From Marinilabiliales bacterium (GTDB taxonomy: Bacteria; Bacteroidota; Bacteroidia; Bacteroidales; PUMT01), in contig REEN01000057.1 of assembly GCA_007695015.1 (NCBI GenBank), positions 18,477 through 82,476 on the forward strand: DNA of 64,000 bases. Reading direction: 5' to 3'. A program made the position numbers and the translations under genes. The notes under the pieces are model-generated. The model searched no databases. It was not told where the DNA came from and saw only the letters and a program-made list of their open reading frames with translations. Position 1 is the first letter of the stretch. Every line of letters begins with the position of its first letter. This document shows, piece after piece, positions 44,801 to 52,591 of the stretch.

Positions 44801-46081
44801 GCCGGGAAGCAGATCGTTGTATGGAATATCCAGAATACCGTCGTTCCCGTCCAGGTAACTCGGTACAAAAATAACACTGACCCTGTCGCCCGGATCATTG
44901 TTAATTCCCTTCCTGCGAAGCATGTTCAGGATCGGGTCGTGTTCATGTTCATGAAGAAAATGAGTTACCACCCGGTTACCGGCAACGGGATCTGAATTTG
45001 AACCGTCCAGAACACCTGCAAGGTCGGTCCGCCCGCCGGTCTGGCCGGCAGGTACCAGCATGAATGCGACCACTTCACGATCGGCTGGCAGCTGGTCCCT
45101 CAGGATGGACATCGAATCTATGAACAGGTCTATCCCTTTGTTCCTAACCTCGTATCTTCCGCTATGCGCCAGGAAGGTTACATTGTCATCAATCGGCCTG
45201 CCCAGCAGGGCGCCTGCAACCGCACGGAGCTTTGCCCTGGCAGCAGACCTTTTAGCCGCCAGCTCATCGTCACCCGGGACAAGCCTTCTCTCGAAACCGT
45301 TGGGTGTGACCAGGTCGGCCTCCCTGTTCAGGAACTGGCCGCATTCTCTGGCCACCGGGAGGCTTACTGTTGTGAACACATCGGCATTCGCCGCTGCGAG
45401 CCTTTCAAGCGATAGTTTGGAAACAATATTCATCTCTTTTGCAACGGCATCGGTGTCAAACTTCCCGAAATCCCTGTACAGGGCCCTGTCATCCATGGCA
45501 AGGGATCTGCCGGTTACCGTGGCATGCGTTGTGAACATGGTGGCAACCGAAGGCACCCGGTCCTTCAGGTAGAGGACCCCGGCACCGGATAGCCACTCAT
45601 GAAAATGGGCCAGCAAAAAGCCGGTCCCTCCGCTGAACCTGACAAAGCTCTCTATTACCCTGCCTGCAGCGTAGCCAAACAGGACCGGTTCAACATAGTC
45701 CCAATGCCCTGATATGGAGTCAAGCCTGAACCTTTCCCACATAACCTTGAATATCTCATCCTTTTGTGATATAAAGGGTGTAAAGTCGACAATAATGGCT
45801 ATCGGGCGCCCTTCAATGTTCCACCTGCCGGTCCTGATACTGAGTCCCTCCCTGCCGGCGGACTCCCTCCAGGCAGATAACAGTCCGGTATCCTCCGTAA
45901 ATTCAGGATTTTCTGTCTCTCCCCGCCACACATCAGGTCCCAGGAGGATATAATTACTTCCAAGTTTCTCCTGCAACATCAGGGCTTTCGAAGATATCGC
46001 CGTATGGATACCCCCGGATTTGTTACATATCTCCCAACTCACCTCGAACAGGTAGTCCGGGGTCATCATTTTTTCTGACAT
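41843..46081 (-). CDS. GT3 glycogen synthase fused to GT35 alpha-glucan phosphorylase
   Basis: A 1412-residue two-enzyme protein. The N-terminal half (about 1-560) has GT3 hallmarks shared with eukaryotic glycogen synthase: LFEVSWEICNKSGGIHT, LAHFHEWLSGAGVLYLKD, MFTTHATVTGRSL and VFPSYYEPWGYSPMES. The C-terminal half (about 585-1300) is an alpha-glucan phosphorylase: SRNLWWSWNEDAGQLF, AYFSMEYGIHGSLPIYSGGLG, HCNEGHAAF and EASGTSGMKAVMNG, with the PLP lysine near residue 1166. A beta domain ends the protein. One half elongates glycogen and the other releases glucose-1-phosphate. Such fusions are known in Bacteroidetes annotation, but the reason is unclear. It is the last gene of the glycogen operon. 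Confidence 0.9.
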   Translation of the reverse strand: MSEKMMTPDYLFEVSWEICNKSGGIHTAISSKALMLQEKLGSNYILLGPDVWRGETENPEFTEDTGLLSAWRESAGREGLSIRTGRWNIEGRPIAIIVDFTPFISQKDEIFKVMWERFRLDSISGHWDYVEPVLFGYAAGRVIESFVRFSGGTGFLLAHFHEWLSGAGVLYLKDRVPSVATMFTTHATVTGRSLAMDDRALYRDFGKFDTDAVAKEMNIVSKLSLERLAAANADVFTTVSLPVARECGQFLNREADLVTPNGFERRLVPGDDELAAKRSAARAKLRAVAGALLGRPIDDNVTFLAHSGRYEVRNKGIDLFIDSMSILRDQLPADREVVAFMLVPAGQTGGRTDLAGVLDGSNSDPVAGNRVVTHFLHEHEHDPILNMLRRKGINNDPGDRVSVIFVPSYLDGNDGILDIPYNDLLPGFDMAVFPSYYEPWGYSPMESIAFGVPVITTSLCGYAQWIKSQYKGDIQALHIIERDDDNYDRVASEIAGAVISLSDAGRQGAGMKENAEALMEVTDWSRQIGYLLRAWHTAYENCAPRVREIEPVVTPEILPSVYKFSSLHDPRWKTIFVHKNLPGRLSALDELSRNLWWSWNEDAGQLFRLVDPGLWGETGGNPVDFLEKVSYKRLMLLEKDEGFLAELDRVYGNFRNYMERPGNGYRIAYFSMEYGIHGSLPIYSGGLGVLAGDYLKEASDSGTDMVAVGLLYRYGYFRQQISAGGDQVANYDATDFTRIPARPVRHDDGRWAVVSIAFPGRTVKARIWRVDVGRVPLYLLDTDFDDNREQDRAITHHLYGGDWENRFRQEMILGIGGIRALRTIGEKPDIYHCNEGHAAFIGVERLNRFVNDHKLSFYQALEVVRASTLFTTHTPVPAGHDAFDENLLRTYIAHYPRRLNISWSQFMNLGKIHPDDPGEKFSMSYLAANLSQEVNGVSRLHGAVSRNIFNDLWNGYLPEELHIGYVTNGVHHDTWTAAEWKGLYEELMGAGYREQQHLPETWQPVMEADSARVWEIRQLLRKRLADHIIERTRASWHNRQESPRYYLNVREKFSSQHLTVGFARRFATYKRAQLLFRDVDRLASIVNNPDRPVQFLFAGKAHPNDKAGQELMKHIITISKRPEFSGRILFLQNYDVELARMLVQGVDVWLNTPTRPLEASGTSGMKAVMNGVLNFSVLDGWWVEGYRPGAGWALPEERVYDNQDFQDELDADTIYSILEDEIIPMFYERDKSDVPQEWVSTIKNSVSGIAPLFTMRRMLNDYAGRFYNKLHERSVRLCSNGYELAKQLASWKQRMIMGWDRIEVVEVIYPDTSGKPLMLGQEHAGYVVLDLKDLNVSSVGVELVVAEKNPKNGTMAKPDVQELRLENIEGGLARYSLQIYPTRAGAFHYGIRIFPKHPDIPHRQDLAIVKWI

Positions 46082-46188
46082 CTTATTCGTTATTGATTAA
46101 AACAAAGGTTTTGGCCCCGGCCGCCGGTGAACCCTGTATACAATCTGAGTGCCGGGTCCGGACCAGATTGAGATCCCTCATACCGTTC

Positions 46189-47826
46189 TCATGATTTTTT
46201 CCTGCCGCGAGGTTTCTTTTCGCCGGGTTCAGCTTTTTTCCTGCCGGCTGATTTAGCTTTTCCGGCAGATCCCGTTCCGGTCGACCGTTTTGAAGCTTTC
46301 GCAGAACTCTTCGTTTCGGTTGACGGTTTTGAAGCTTTCGCAGAACTCTTAGTTTCGGTTGACGATTTTGAAGCTTTCGCGGAAGTCCTCGACCCTGCTG
46401 GCGACTTCGGAGCCTTTGCAGCACCTTTCAAACCTGCTGGCGACTTCGGAGCCTTTGCAGCATTTTTCGAACCGGGTGCCACCTTCGCCTCTGAAACCTC
46501 CTCCTCACTCTCAACCACCGGAGTTGCTACCAGCTTTCTCTTCTCGCGCAGTTCACTGATCTCAGCCTGCAGCTTCTCGAGATGCTCCTCCTTTTCCCTG
46601 ATCTGCCTTTTCAGCATAGTCGTTTCAGTCTCCGTCACCCCCACCAGTTCATTCACCCTCCGGGCAAAATCACTCAGCACATTCATATAGTTTATAAATG
46701 CGTCGTAAGGAGACTCATAGGGGTTGAAGTACTTGTGCACCTCCCCGTCTGAAAAGAACTTGGTTGACATGTAATAGAAGTGGTCGCTAACCTGCAGGTA
46801 ACGCCAGTCGGTCATGATCTTCGGGTCGTTTGTTTTCTTGACCAGTTCCCTAAGCTCATACAGTTTCGTAAATGCCTCATTCTGCATGTCATTACCCAGC
46901 CAGGCAGACAGGTCGCGCTCCTCGTCGGCCCATGATATCGGATACGGTACATGCATGGGGGCTACCGGCTCATGCAGGGAGGCTACCTCTGAAGGTGTTG
47001 CAAACCTGAACTCATTGTGCCGCAGCAACTCACCGGGAAGAGTCCTGAGAAACTCAAATATGCCGGTCTCCGCATCCTGGTGTTCCCCGAAGGTCTCATA
47101 ATCCATGAACAGGTTTATCACCTCCTCCTTTTTGCCTATATCCCTGAGCCAGCCGGCATATTTTTCGGCTGTCAGCGGCCATTCGCCCCACCCCCTGTCG
47201 GAGAAGCGGAACGCAATGTCATCGCTCAGCTTATAGTTCTTGAGAAGCAGCTTCAGCCTCGGATTAACAGCATTGTAATACAGGTAATTGGGACTCTTCC
47301 AGCCCAGTATGTGCTTTGCACCTTCGGTAAGCATGGCCCCGTAACCCATATCGGCGATCATAGCGCCTATATCATCGGAGTAAACAAGCTCGGTATTGCG
47401 GAATACTCCCGGCCTGACACCAAAAAGGGATTCTATGCGGTCGCTGTGTTCCTTTACCTGCAGCCTGAACTCGTCAGGATCGGCCAGGGAAACAAGCGAA
47501 TGCGAATATGTCTCGGCCAGAAACTCCACCTGTCCGGTTGCCGCAAGCCTCCTGAAGCTTTCCAGTACTTCGGGAGCATATAGCTCAAACTGGTCAAGAG
47601 CTATTCCCGAAACTGACCAGGCAACCCTGATACGTTCACCATATTTTTCTATAAGATCGAGCATCAACTGGTTTGCCGGCAGGTAGCATCTTCCCGCCAC
47701 CTTTTTCATTATCGATTCATTGGAGTAATCATCATAATAGTAATGTGATTCCCCTATGTCGAAAAACCGGTACCTCCTGAAGCGGAAGGGCTGATGCACC
47801 TGAAAATACAAACAAATGGTCTTCAT
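46189..47826 (-). CDS. GH57 alpha-amylase-like enzyme with histone-H1-like repeat tail
   Basis: A 545-residue protein. The GH57 domain (about residues 1-340) opens with CLYFQVHQPFRFRRYRFFD. It has FRNTELVYSDD with the nucleophile glutamate and LFMDYETFGEH with a catalytic aspartate. A coiled coil follows at about 395-440. The last 96 residues (450-545) are Lys/Ala/Ser/Pro-rich and end in GRKKS. They include five 13-residue repeats of the form APKSPAGxxxxAK / ASKSSTETKSSAK. GH57 in this position is a conserved partner of Bacteroidetes glycogen genes and presumably cleaves or rearranges alpha-glucan. The tail is not part of the catalytic fold and could bind nucleic acid, the acidic envelope or glycogen. 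It lies 107 bases before the synthase/phosphorylase gene. Confidence 0.9.
   Translation of the reverse strand: MKTICLYFQVHQPFRFRRYRFFDIGESHYYYDDYSNESIMKKVAGRCYLPANQLMLDLIEKYGERIRVAWSVSGIALDQFELYAPEVLESFRRLAATGQVEFLAETYSHSLVSLADPDEFRLQVKEHSDRIESLFGVRPGVFRNTELVYSDDIGAMIADMGYGAMLTEGAKHILGWKSPNYLYYNAVNPRLKLLLKNYKLSDDIAFRFSDRGWGEWPLTAEKYAGWLRDIGKKEEVINLFMDYETFGEHQDAETGIFEFLRTLPGELLRHNEFRFATPSEVASLHEPVAPMHVPYPISWADEERDLSAWLGNDMQNEAFTKLYELRELVKKTNDPKIMTDWRYLQVSDHFYYMSTKFFSDGEVHKYFNPYESPYDAFINYMNVLSDFARRVNELVGVTETETTMLKRQIREKEEHLEKLQAEISELREKRKLVATPVVESEEEVSEAKVAPGSKNAAKAPKSPAGLKGAAKAPKSPAGSRTSAKASKSSTETKSSAKASKPSTETKSSAKASKRSTGTGSAGKAKSAGRKKAEPGEKKPRGRKKS
46258..46452 (-). repeat. Five tandem 39-bp repeats in the GH57 C-terminal tail
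   Basis: Residues 459-523 of the GH57 protein divide into five 13-residue units with lysine at positions 3 and 13 and a Ser/Thr/Pro-rich middle. At DNA level the units are 39 bp. Neighbouring units share long identical stretches, so recent slippage expansion is likely. Copy number may vary between strains. Confidence 0.85.
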
Positions 47827-47841
47827 TCGTATAAAGTATAG

Positions 47842-49137
47842 TTAATAATATTTTTCCAGAACCGTCTCATAGACCTGCTTGACATGGAGAGCTGAATTCT
47901 CCCATTTAAGATTGTCAACCTCGGTTTTGCCATGCTTTTTGAACATTTCCGACAGCGCCCCGTAATGAAGGATCCCGTATATGGCATCGGCCATCGCATC
48001 GATATCCCAGAAATCGACCTTGATGGCGTGTTTCAGTATCTCTGAAACACCTGACTGGTGTGAGATTATCACCGGCACGTTCGACTGCATGGCCTCCAGC
48101 GGAGAGATCCCGAACGGCTCAGACACCGAGGGCATCACGTACAGGTCGCTTATGGCGAACATGTGGTTCACATCCTGTCCGCGCAAAAATCCCGTGAAGT
48201 GAAACCTGTCCATTATACCCAGTTTGGCGGCCCTTCTGATGATCCTGGGAAACAGGTCGCCGCTGCCCGCCATCACAAAACGTACATTGTCAGACTTCAT
48301 GAGAACCTTGTGCGCCGCCTCAACAAAATACTCCGGCCCCTTCTGCAGGGTGATACGGCCCAGGAAGGTGACTATCTTCTCATTCACCGGCTTCCTGAAC
48401 TCAGGCCACTCCGCCAGCTCAAGCGGTTCAACCGCATTATACACGGTAACAACCTTGGCCGGGTTTATGCCATATTTCTCGATCACTGTGTTCCTGGTGA
48501 GGTTGCTAACCGCTATGATCATATCGGCCGCCTCCATACCCCTCTTCTCGATCTCAAACACGGCCGGGTTGACACTTCCACCACTCCGGTCAAAATCGGT
48601 GGCGTGCACGTGGATCACCAGCGGCTTGCCCGAGACAGCCTTTGCCGCCATGCCGGAAGGATAGGTCAGCCAGTCATGTGCATGGATCAGGTCAAAAGAA
48701 TGGTCGTCGGCAATCACCCCTGCCACCAGTGCATAGTTGGCTATCTCCTGGAACAGGTCAGGTCCGTACTTACCTGTAAATTTCAGCCTGCCTATCTCCT
48801 CGGTGTTGAAATAAACATTGCTGCCGCCTTCCCTTGTATTGACCGTTTCGGTGTAATCTTCGGGCGACATGTAAGGCACCAGGCGGGAATGCACCTCAAG
48901 GTATGTCATCTCCCTGAGGAAGTTTTTCATCTCAATGAATTTTTTCCTTACGGGGAAATTTTCGGCCGCGATAAGGGTAAGCGCACTCTGATCTTCATCG
49001 CCCCAGGCTTTGGGAACAACAAAAAGGACCTCCAGGTCCGGGATATGCGACATTCCCCTGGTGAGCCCGTAGCAGGCCGTACCAAGTCCCCCGCTTATAT
49101 GAGGCGGGAATTCCCATCCGAACATTAAAACCCTCAT
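47842..49137 (-). CDS. GT4-family glycosyltransferase of the glycogen locus
   Basis: A 431-residue GT-B enzyme. The N-terminal MRVLMFGWEFPPHISGGLG resembles the glycogen/starch synthase-like opening. Later come LIHAHDWLTYPSGMAAK and VIHVHATDFDRSGG, then C-terminal FLGRITLQKGPEYFVEAAHKV and the sugar-nucleotide block MPSVSEPFGISPLEAMQSNVPVI (about residues 330-355), all GT4. It sits four bases after the debranching gene and 15 before GH57, in a conserved Bacteroidetes trio. The role in alpha-glucan metabolism is inferred from that trio. The donor is likely UDP- or ADP-glucose. Confidence 0.88.
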   Translation of the reverse strand: MRVLMFGWEFPPHISGGLGTACYGLTRGMSHIPDLEVLFVVPKAWGDEDQSALTLIAAENFPVRKKFIEMKNFLREMTYLEVHSRLVPYMSPEDYTETVNTREGGSNVYFNTEEIGRLKFTGKYGPDLFQEIANYALVAGVIADDHSFDLIHAHDWLTYPSGMAAKAVSGKPLVIHVHATDFDRSGGSVNPAVFEIEKRGMEAADMIIAVSNLTRNTVIEKYGINPAKVVTVYNAVEPLELAEWPEFRKPVNEKIVTFLGRITLQKGPEYFVEAAHKVLMKSDNVRFVMAGSGDLFPRIIRRAAKLGIMDRFHFTGFLRGQDVNHMFAISDLYVMPSVSEPFGISPLEAMQSNVPVIISHQSGVSEILKHAIKVDFWDIDAMADAIYGILHYGALSEMFKKHGKTEVDNLKWENSALHVKQVYETVLEKYY

Positions 49138-49140
49138 TGG

Positions 49141-51090
49141 CTATACCGTTTGATAATATATAATTAGTTGCTCCATCCTCAGCAATTCCGCCACGTTCCA
49201 TGCATATGAAAGCGCACCGTCAGGGTAATGGGGCGGATCGCCATCATACAGTTCAGATATTGATCCCACGCCATGCACCTGCATATCCTCCTCAAATCCT
49301 GCGAACAGTCTCTTAACAATTTCCGCCCCGGTCTTCTTGTGCAGCCGCAGGTATGCATCGGCCCAATGCCCAAGCAGCCAGGGATAGGCCGTTCCCTGGT
49401 GTGCAGCAACATCCCTTGTTTCCTGATCGCCCTCATAGATACCTTTGTAGAGTGGATTCTTCGGAGCGAGTGTCCTCAGCCCCTTTGAGGTAAGCAGCTC
49501 GCTTTCAACAATCTCCAGCAGTCTCTTCTTCTTGTCATCGTCAAGGGGACTGTAAGGAACTGATGCCGCCAGCACCTGGTTGGGCCTGACTGACCAGTCG
49601 GCCCTGTCATCCCGCACATAATCTGCCAGGTAACCTCTCTCCTCATCCCAGAACATCCCGACGAAAGATTCGCCTGCAACCGGGGGAATATCCTTCCACC
49701 TGCTTACAAAGGCCTTGTCACCTCCGGCTTCGGCAAGCTTCAGCGCAAACCTCACCGCATTGAACCACAGGGCATTTATCTCCACCACATAGCCTGAACG
49801 GGGCGTAACCGGCAGTCCCCCTGCCACACAGTTCATCCATGTTCGCGGAACATTCTGCTCAGCACAGAACAGAAGGCCGTTGTCGTGCATGGTAACAATG
49901 TTGCCTATCCCATTACGGAGCATGCCAAGCAGATCCTTCACCTTCCGGCCGTATGTTTTCCAGGTCAGCTCCCTGTCGCCTTTCTGGTGTGCATATTGCT
50001 GAAGGGCCCACATGAACCATAGCGGCTCATCAACACCCATACGGCTGTCTTCAGCCTCACCCCCGGGAGCAGCTCTCATGGTCCTGAGTAGTTCAGGCAG
50101 GCAGGAATCGAGCACCGCCTTGAAAAGCTTCATATCACCCATCGCAATTGCCAGTCCGGGTAAAGACGCAAAAGTATCCCTCATTATCCTTCCGTGCCAG
50201 GGGAATCCGGCCAGTATCCCGGTCTTTTTCTCCTTTCGGATAAAGAATTGCTGGGCAGAGTTCAGCAAACAGTTATGGAAAGTATTTCTTGGAATACGCT
50301 TTCTAATCTCACCCTGGAACTTCCGTTTCAGTGCCGAAGGCTCCATCTCACGGGTGCTTGCAGAAAAAACAACAGCCTCTCCCTTTTTCAGCGGGAACTC
50401 AAAATATCCCGGCATATAAAGATCTTCCTTGTATTCGTATCCCCTCTTCTGTTCCTCGATATACTCAACATTATAGTTCCAGTCGGGGCCCGCCACAAAA
50501 TCAGCATCCTTTGACATCTGCATGTTAAGCCACGGGTAGCCCATGTACATCCTGGTCTTTATACCCTTTTTTATCTTCTGTGTTTTCGTGATAACATCCA
50601 TGTTCGCCTTACTCAGCGAATGGATGTTCCTGAATGCCAGATAGGGTCGTAATCTCAACTTTGTCGGTGAATGCGCATCGAGAAGTGTATATTTTATCAA
50701 AAGGCTCTCTTCGGTCTGCGCCAGCAGCCACTCCCTTGCCAGAACCACGCCTCCTACCCTGTAAACCAGCCTGGGTATAGGGTCTGTCTCAAAATCCCTC
50801 AGATATTTGTGTCCCTTCGGGTTGTAGTAGTCCCCTGCATACTTGTGTATCCCCAGGTTGAATGACTGATCATGCTGTATGACAGTTTCATGCAGTCCTG
50901 ACAGCAGTACATGATGACCGCCGTCAAGATACTCCAGGGGACAAACCAGAAGTCCGTGATACTTCCTCGTATTGCTGGCAATTATTGTCGTACAGGCATA
51001 CGAGCCTGCACGGTTTGACCTGATCAGCTCCCTGTTAAGTGAATAGGAAAGGTTGATCAGCCTGGTCTTGTCAAAATTCAGGTAACTCAT
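49141..51090 (-). CDS. Glycogen debranching enzyme (amylo-alpha-1,6-glucosidase)
   Basis: A 649-residue protein with an N-terminal GDE_N-type beta domain (LIRSNRAGSYACTTIIAS, TRKYHGLLVCPLEYLDGG) and a C-terminal alpha/alpha barrel (about 275-640). The barrel has FPWHGRIMRDTFASLPG, DEPLWFMWALQQYA, EINALWFNAVRFALKL and HQGTAYPWLLGHWADAYL, fitting the bacterial amylo-1,6-glucosidase family. It removes alpha-1,6 branches so that phosphorylase can degrade glycogen. First gene of the operon with the GT4, GH57 and synthase/phosphorylase genes. It lies 74 bases from a promoter-like element. Confidence 0.92.
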   Translation of the reverse strand: MSYLNFDKTRLINLSYSLNRELIRSNRAGSYACTTIIASNTRKYHGLLVCPLEYLDGGHHVLLSGLHETVIQHDQSFNLGIHKYAGDYYNPKGHKYLRDFETDPIPRLVYRVGGVVLAREWLLAQTEESLLIKYTLLDAHSPTKLRLRPYLAFRNIHSLSKANMDVITKTQKIKKGIKTRMYMGYPWLNMQMSKDADFVAGPDWNYNVEYIEEQKRGYEYKEDLYMPGYFEFPLKKGEAVVFSASTREMEPSALKRKFQGEIRKRIPRNTFHNCLLNSAQQFFIRKEKKTGILAGFPWHGRIMRDTFASLPGLAIAMGDMKLFKAVLDSCLPELLRTMRAAPGGEAEDSRMGVDEPLWFMWALQQYAHQKGDRELTWKTYGRKVKDLLGMLRNGIGNIVTMHDNGLLFCAEQNVPRTWMNCVAGGLPVTPRSGYVVEINALWFNAVRFALKLAEAGGDKAFVSRWKDIPPVAGESFVGMFWDEERGYLADYVRDDRADWSVRPNQVLAASVPYSPLDDDKKKRLLEIVESELLTSKGLRTLAPKNPLYKGIYEGDQETRDVAAHQGTAYPWLLGHWADAYLRLHKKTGAEIVKRLFAGFEEDMQVHGVGSISELYDGDPPHYPDGALSYAWNVAELLRMEQLIIYYQTV

Positions 51091-51163
51091 CGGTACAAAC
51101 TATTATTATCAGACTGCGCAAAACCGTTCATTTGCGCACTCTGTTTTTAACATAAACAGACCA

Positions 51164-51171
51164 CAAAAGTA
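51164..51171 (-). promoter_or_regulatory. Candidate -7 promoter element for the glycogen operon
   Basis: The minus strand reads TACTTTTG, a full match to TAnnTTTG, about 74 bases before the debranching-enzyme ATG. Confidence 0.5.
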
Positions 51172-51313
51172 CAAAATAATTGATTGCTGATAAGATATTT
51201 GTACGAATTCTGCAACAAAAATGCTGCCTGGTGAATACCCATAACAACGGATGCCCCTAAAGGTTCATTTACGGCCCGTTATAATGATGTTTATTCCTGA
51301 TTTAAAAAATAAT

Positions 51314-51321
51314 TATCTTCG
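51314..51321 (+). promoter_or_regulatory. Candidate -7 promoter element for the DUF4369 gene pair
   Basis: TATCTTCG, a one-mismatch form of TAnnTTTG in an AT-rich stretch, 34 bases before ATG 51356. TATCTTCG-type variants are frequent before Bacteroidetes genes. Confidence 0.45.
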
Positions 51322-51355
51322 CACCTGTAAGAGTTTGAAATAACATGACCGGAAA

Positions 51356-52576
51356 ATGTATAAAGCAGCAAAAACCGTAATTACAATATTCCACGACAAC
51401 TGTAAGGGAGCTTTTGCACTGATGAGTGTAATGGCAGCAGCACTTTTTTATTCAGGTTGCTCAGTGCCCGATACCACTTTTTCAATCAGTGGCACTATGG
51501 ACAATGCCACCGGTAAAACGCTTTACCTTTATGAAATGGGCACCTATGAAAGGGAGCTGATCGACTCGGCCGTGACCGGTCCAGATGGCAGCTTCAGCTT
51601 TGCAGGCAGTATTGAAAACACCAGGTTCATGACGATCAGTCATAACCTGAACAGCCTGATTCTGATAGTATCGCCGGGAGAGGACATAACCGTTTCGGCC
51701 GATATAGACAACATGCTTTTGACTGCCCGGATAAACGGGTCGCCCGAATCTGAGCTGGCAGCCGGGTTCAACAGGCGGATGGCGCATACCCACAGGGTTC
51801 TCGATTCCATATCTGCAGTATACAGGAACAGCCGTGGTGAAGCTTCTGCAGTCATTGAAGCGGTAAGGGAGAAGACCCGGAGGGAGTTCAATGCAGAGGC
51901 GGACAGGATGAGGGAATTTACAATTGATTTCATTAACCGTAACCCGGGGTCGCTGGCCAGCATGATGGCCCTTTACCAGCAGATTGACGGTGAAAACTTC
52001 ATACTGAACTCTACCGGCGATTTCAGGTATTACATCAAGGTCGATTCTGCCCTGATGATAAATTACCCTGACCTTGAGTATACTGCCACCTTTAACGAAA
52101 ATGTACGCAGCATGAGGGAGCAGATGGAGCTCAGGCAGCACAGGGAGAGTATGATCGGAGCGGGAGCCGTTGCACCGGAAATATCGCTTCCCGGCCCCGG
52201 AGGTGAAACAGTAGATCTCTCTTCCCTCAGGGGCAGCTATGTGCTTCTTGATTTCTGGGCATCATGGTGCCCGGTTTGCCGGGAGGAGATTCCACACCTT
52301 GCAGATGTATATGACAGGTTCGGCAATGAGGCATTCGAGATTTACCAGGTTTCGCTCGACCGGTCCAGGGAGAGATGGCTTGCAGCCATTAACGACCTGG
52401 ATATGGGACGGTGGATACATGTGAGCGACCTGGAGTTTCTTGGCTCACCCGTCGTAGCGCTGTACCAGATTGAAGCCATTCCTGCCAGTTTCCTGCTTGA
52501 CCCTGACGGTGTAATTATTGCAAGGGATCTGAGGGGAGAGGCGCTGGAGCAGGCACTTGCACAGATTTTCGAATAA
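51356..52576 (+). CDS. DUF4369/thioredoxin-like lipoprotein, redox-active
   Basis: A 406-residue lipoprotein: signal sequence with lipobox ALFYSGC near residue 35, an N-terminal DUF4369 domain (FSISGTMDNATGKTLYLYEM...LIDSAVTGPDGSFSFAGS), a helical middle and a C-terminal AhpC/TSA-TlpA thioredoxin fold (about 270-406). The fold has the active site WCPVC (Cys305/Cys308) after VLLDFWAS and a cis-proline block IEAIPASFLLDPDG. Such proteins act in periplasmic disulfide chemistry in Bacteroidetes. It precedes a close paralogue by 15 bases, so the two are co-transcribed. The redox partner is unknown. Confidence 0.9.
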   Translation: MYKAAKTVITIFHDNCKGAFALMSVMAAALFYSGCSVPDTTFSISGTMDNATGKTLYLYEMGTYERELIDSAVTGPDGSFSFAGSIENTRFMTISHNLNSLILIVSPGEDITVSADIDNMLLTARINGSPESELAAGFNRRMAHTHRVLDSISAVYRNSRGEASAVIEAVREKTRREFNAEADRMREFTIDFINRNPGSLASMMALYQQIDGENFILNSTGDFRYYIKVDSALMINYPDLEYTATFNENVRSMREQMELRQHRESMIGAGAVAPEISLPGPGGETVDLSSLRGSYVLLDFWASWCPVCREEIPHLADVYDRFGNEAFEIYQVSLDRSRERWLAAINDLDMGRWIHVSDLEFLGSPVVALYQIEAIPASFLLDPDGVIIARDLRGEALEQALAQIFE

Positions 52577-52591
52577 ACAAAACAATCGATC

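Noticed and set aside
48163..49128. Plus-strand open frame of 321 codons
   Set aside because: Fully antisense to the GT4 gene, which has clear catalytic motifs; the plus-strand product is Arg/His/Pro-rich without a domain.
51482..52141. Minus-strand open frame of 219 codons
   Set aside because: Antisense to the DUF4369/thioredoxin gene, whose WCPVC and lipobox make it the real gene.
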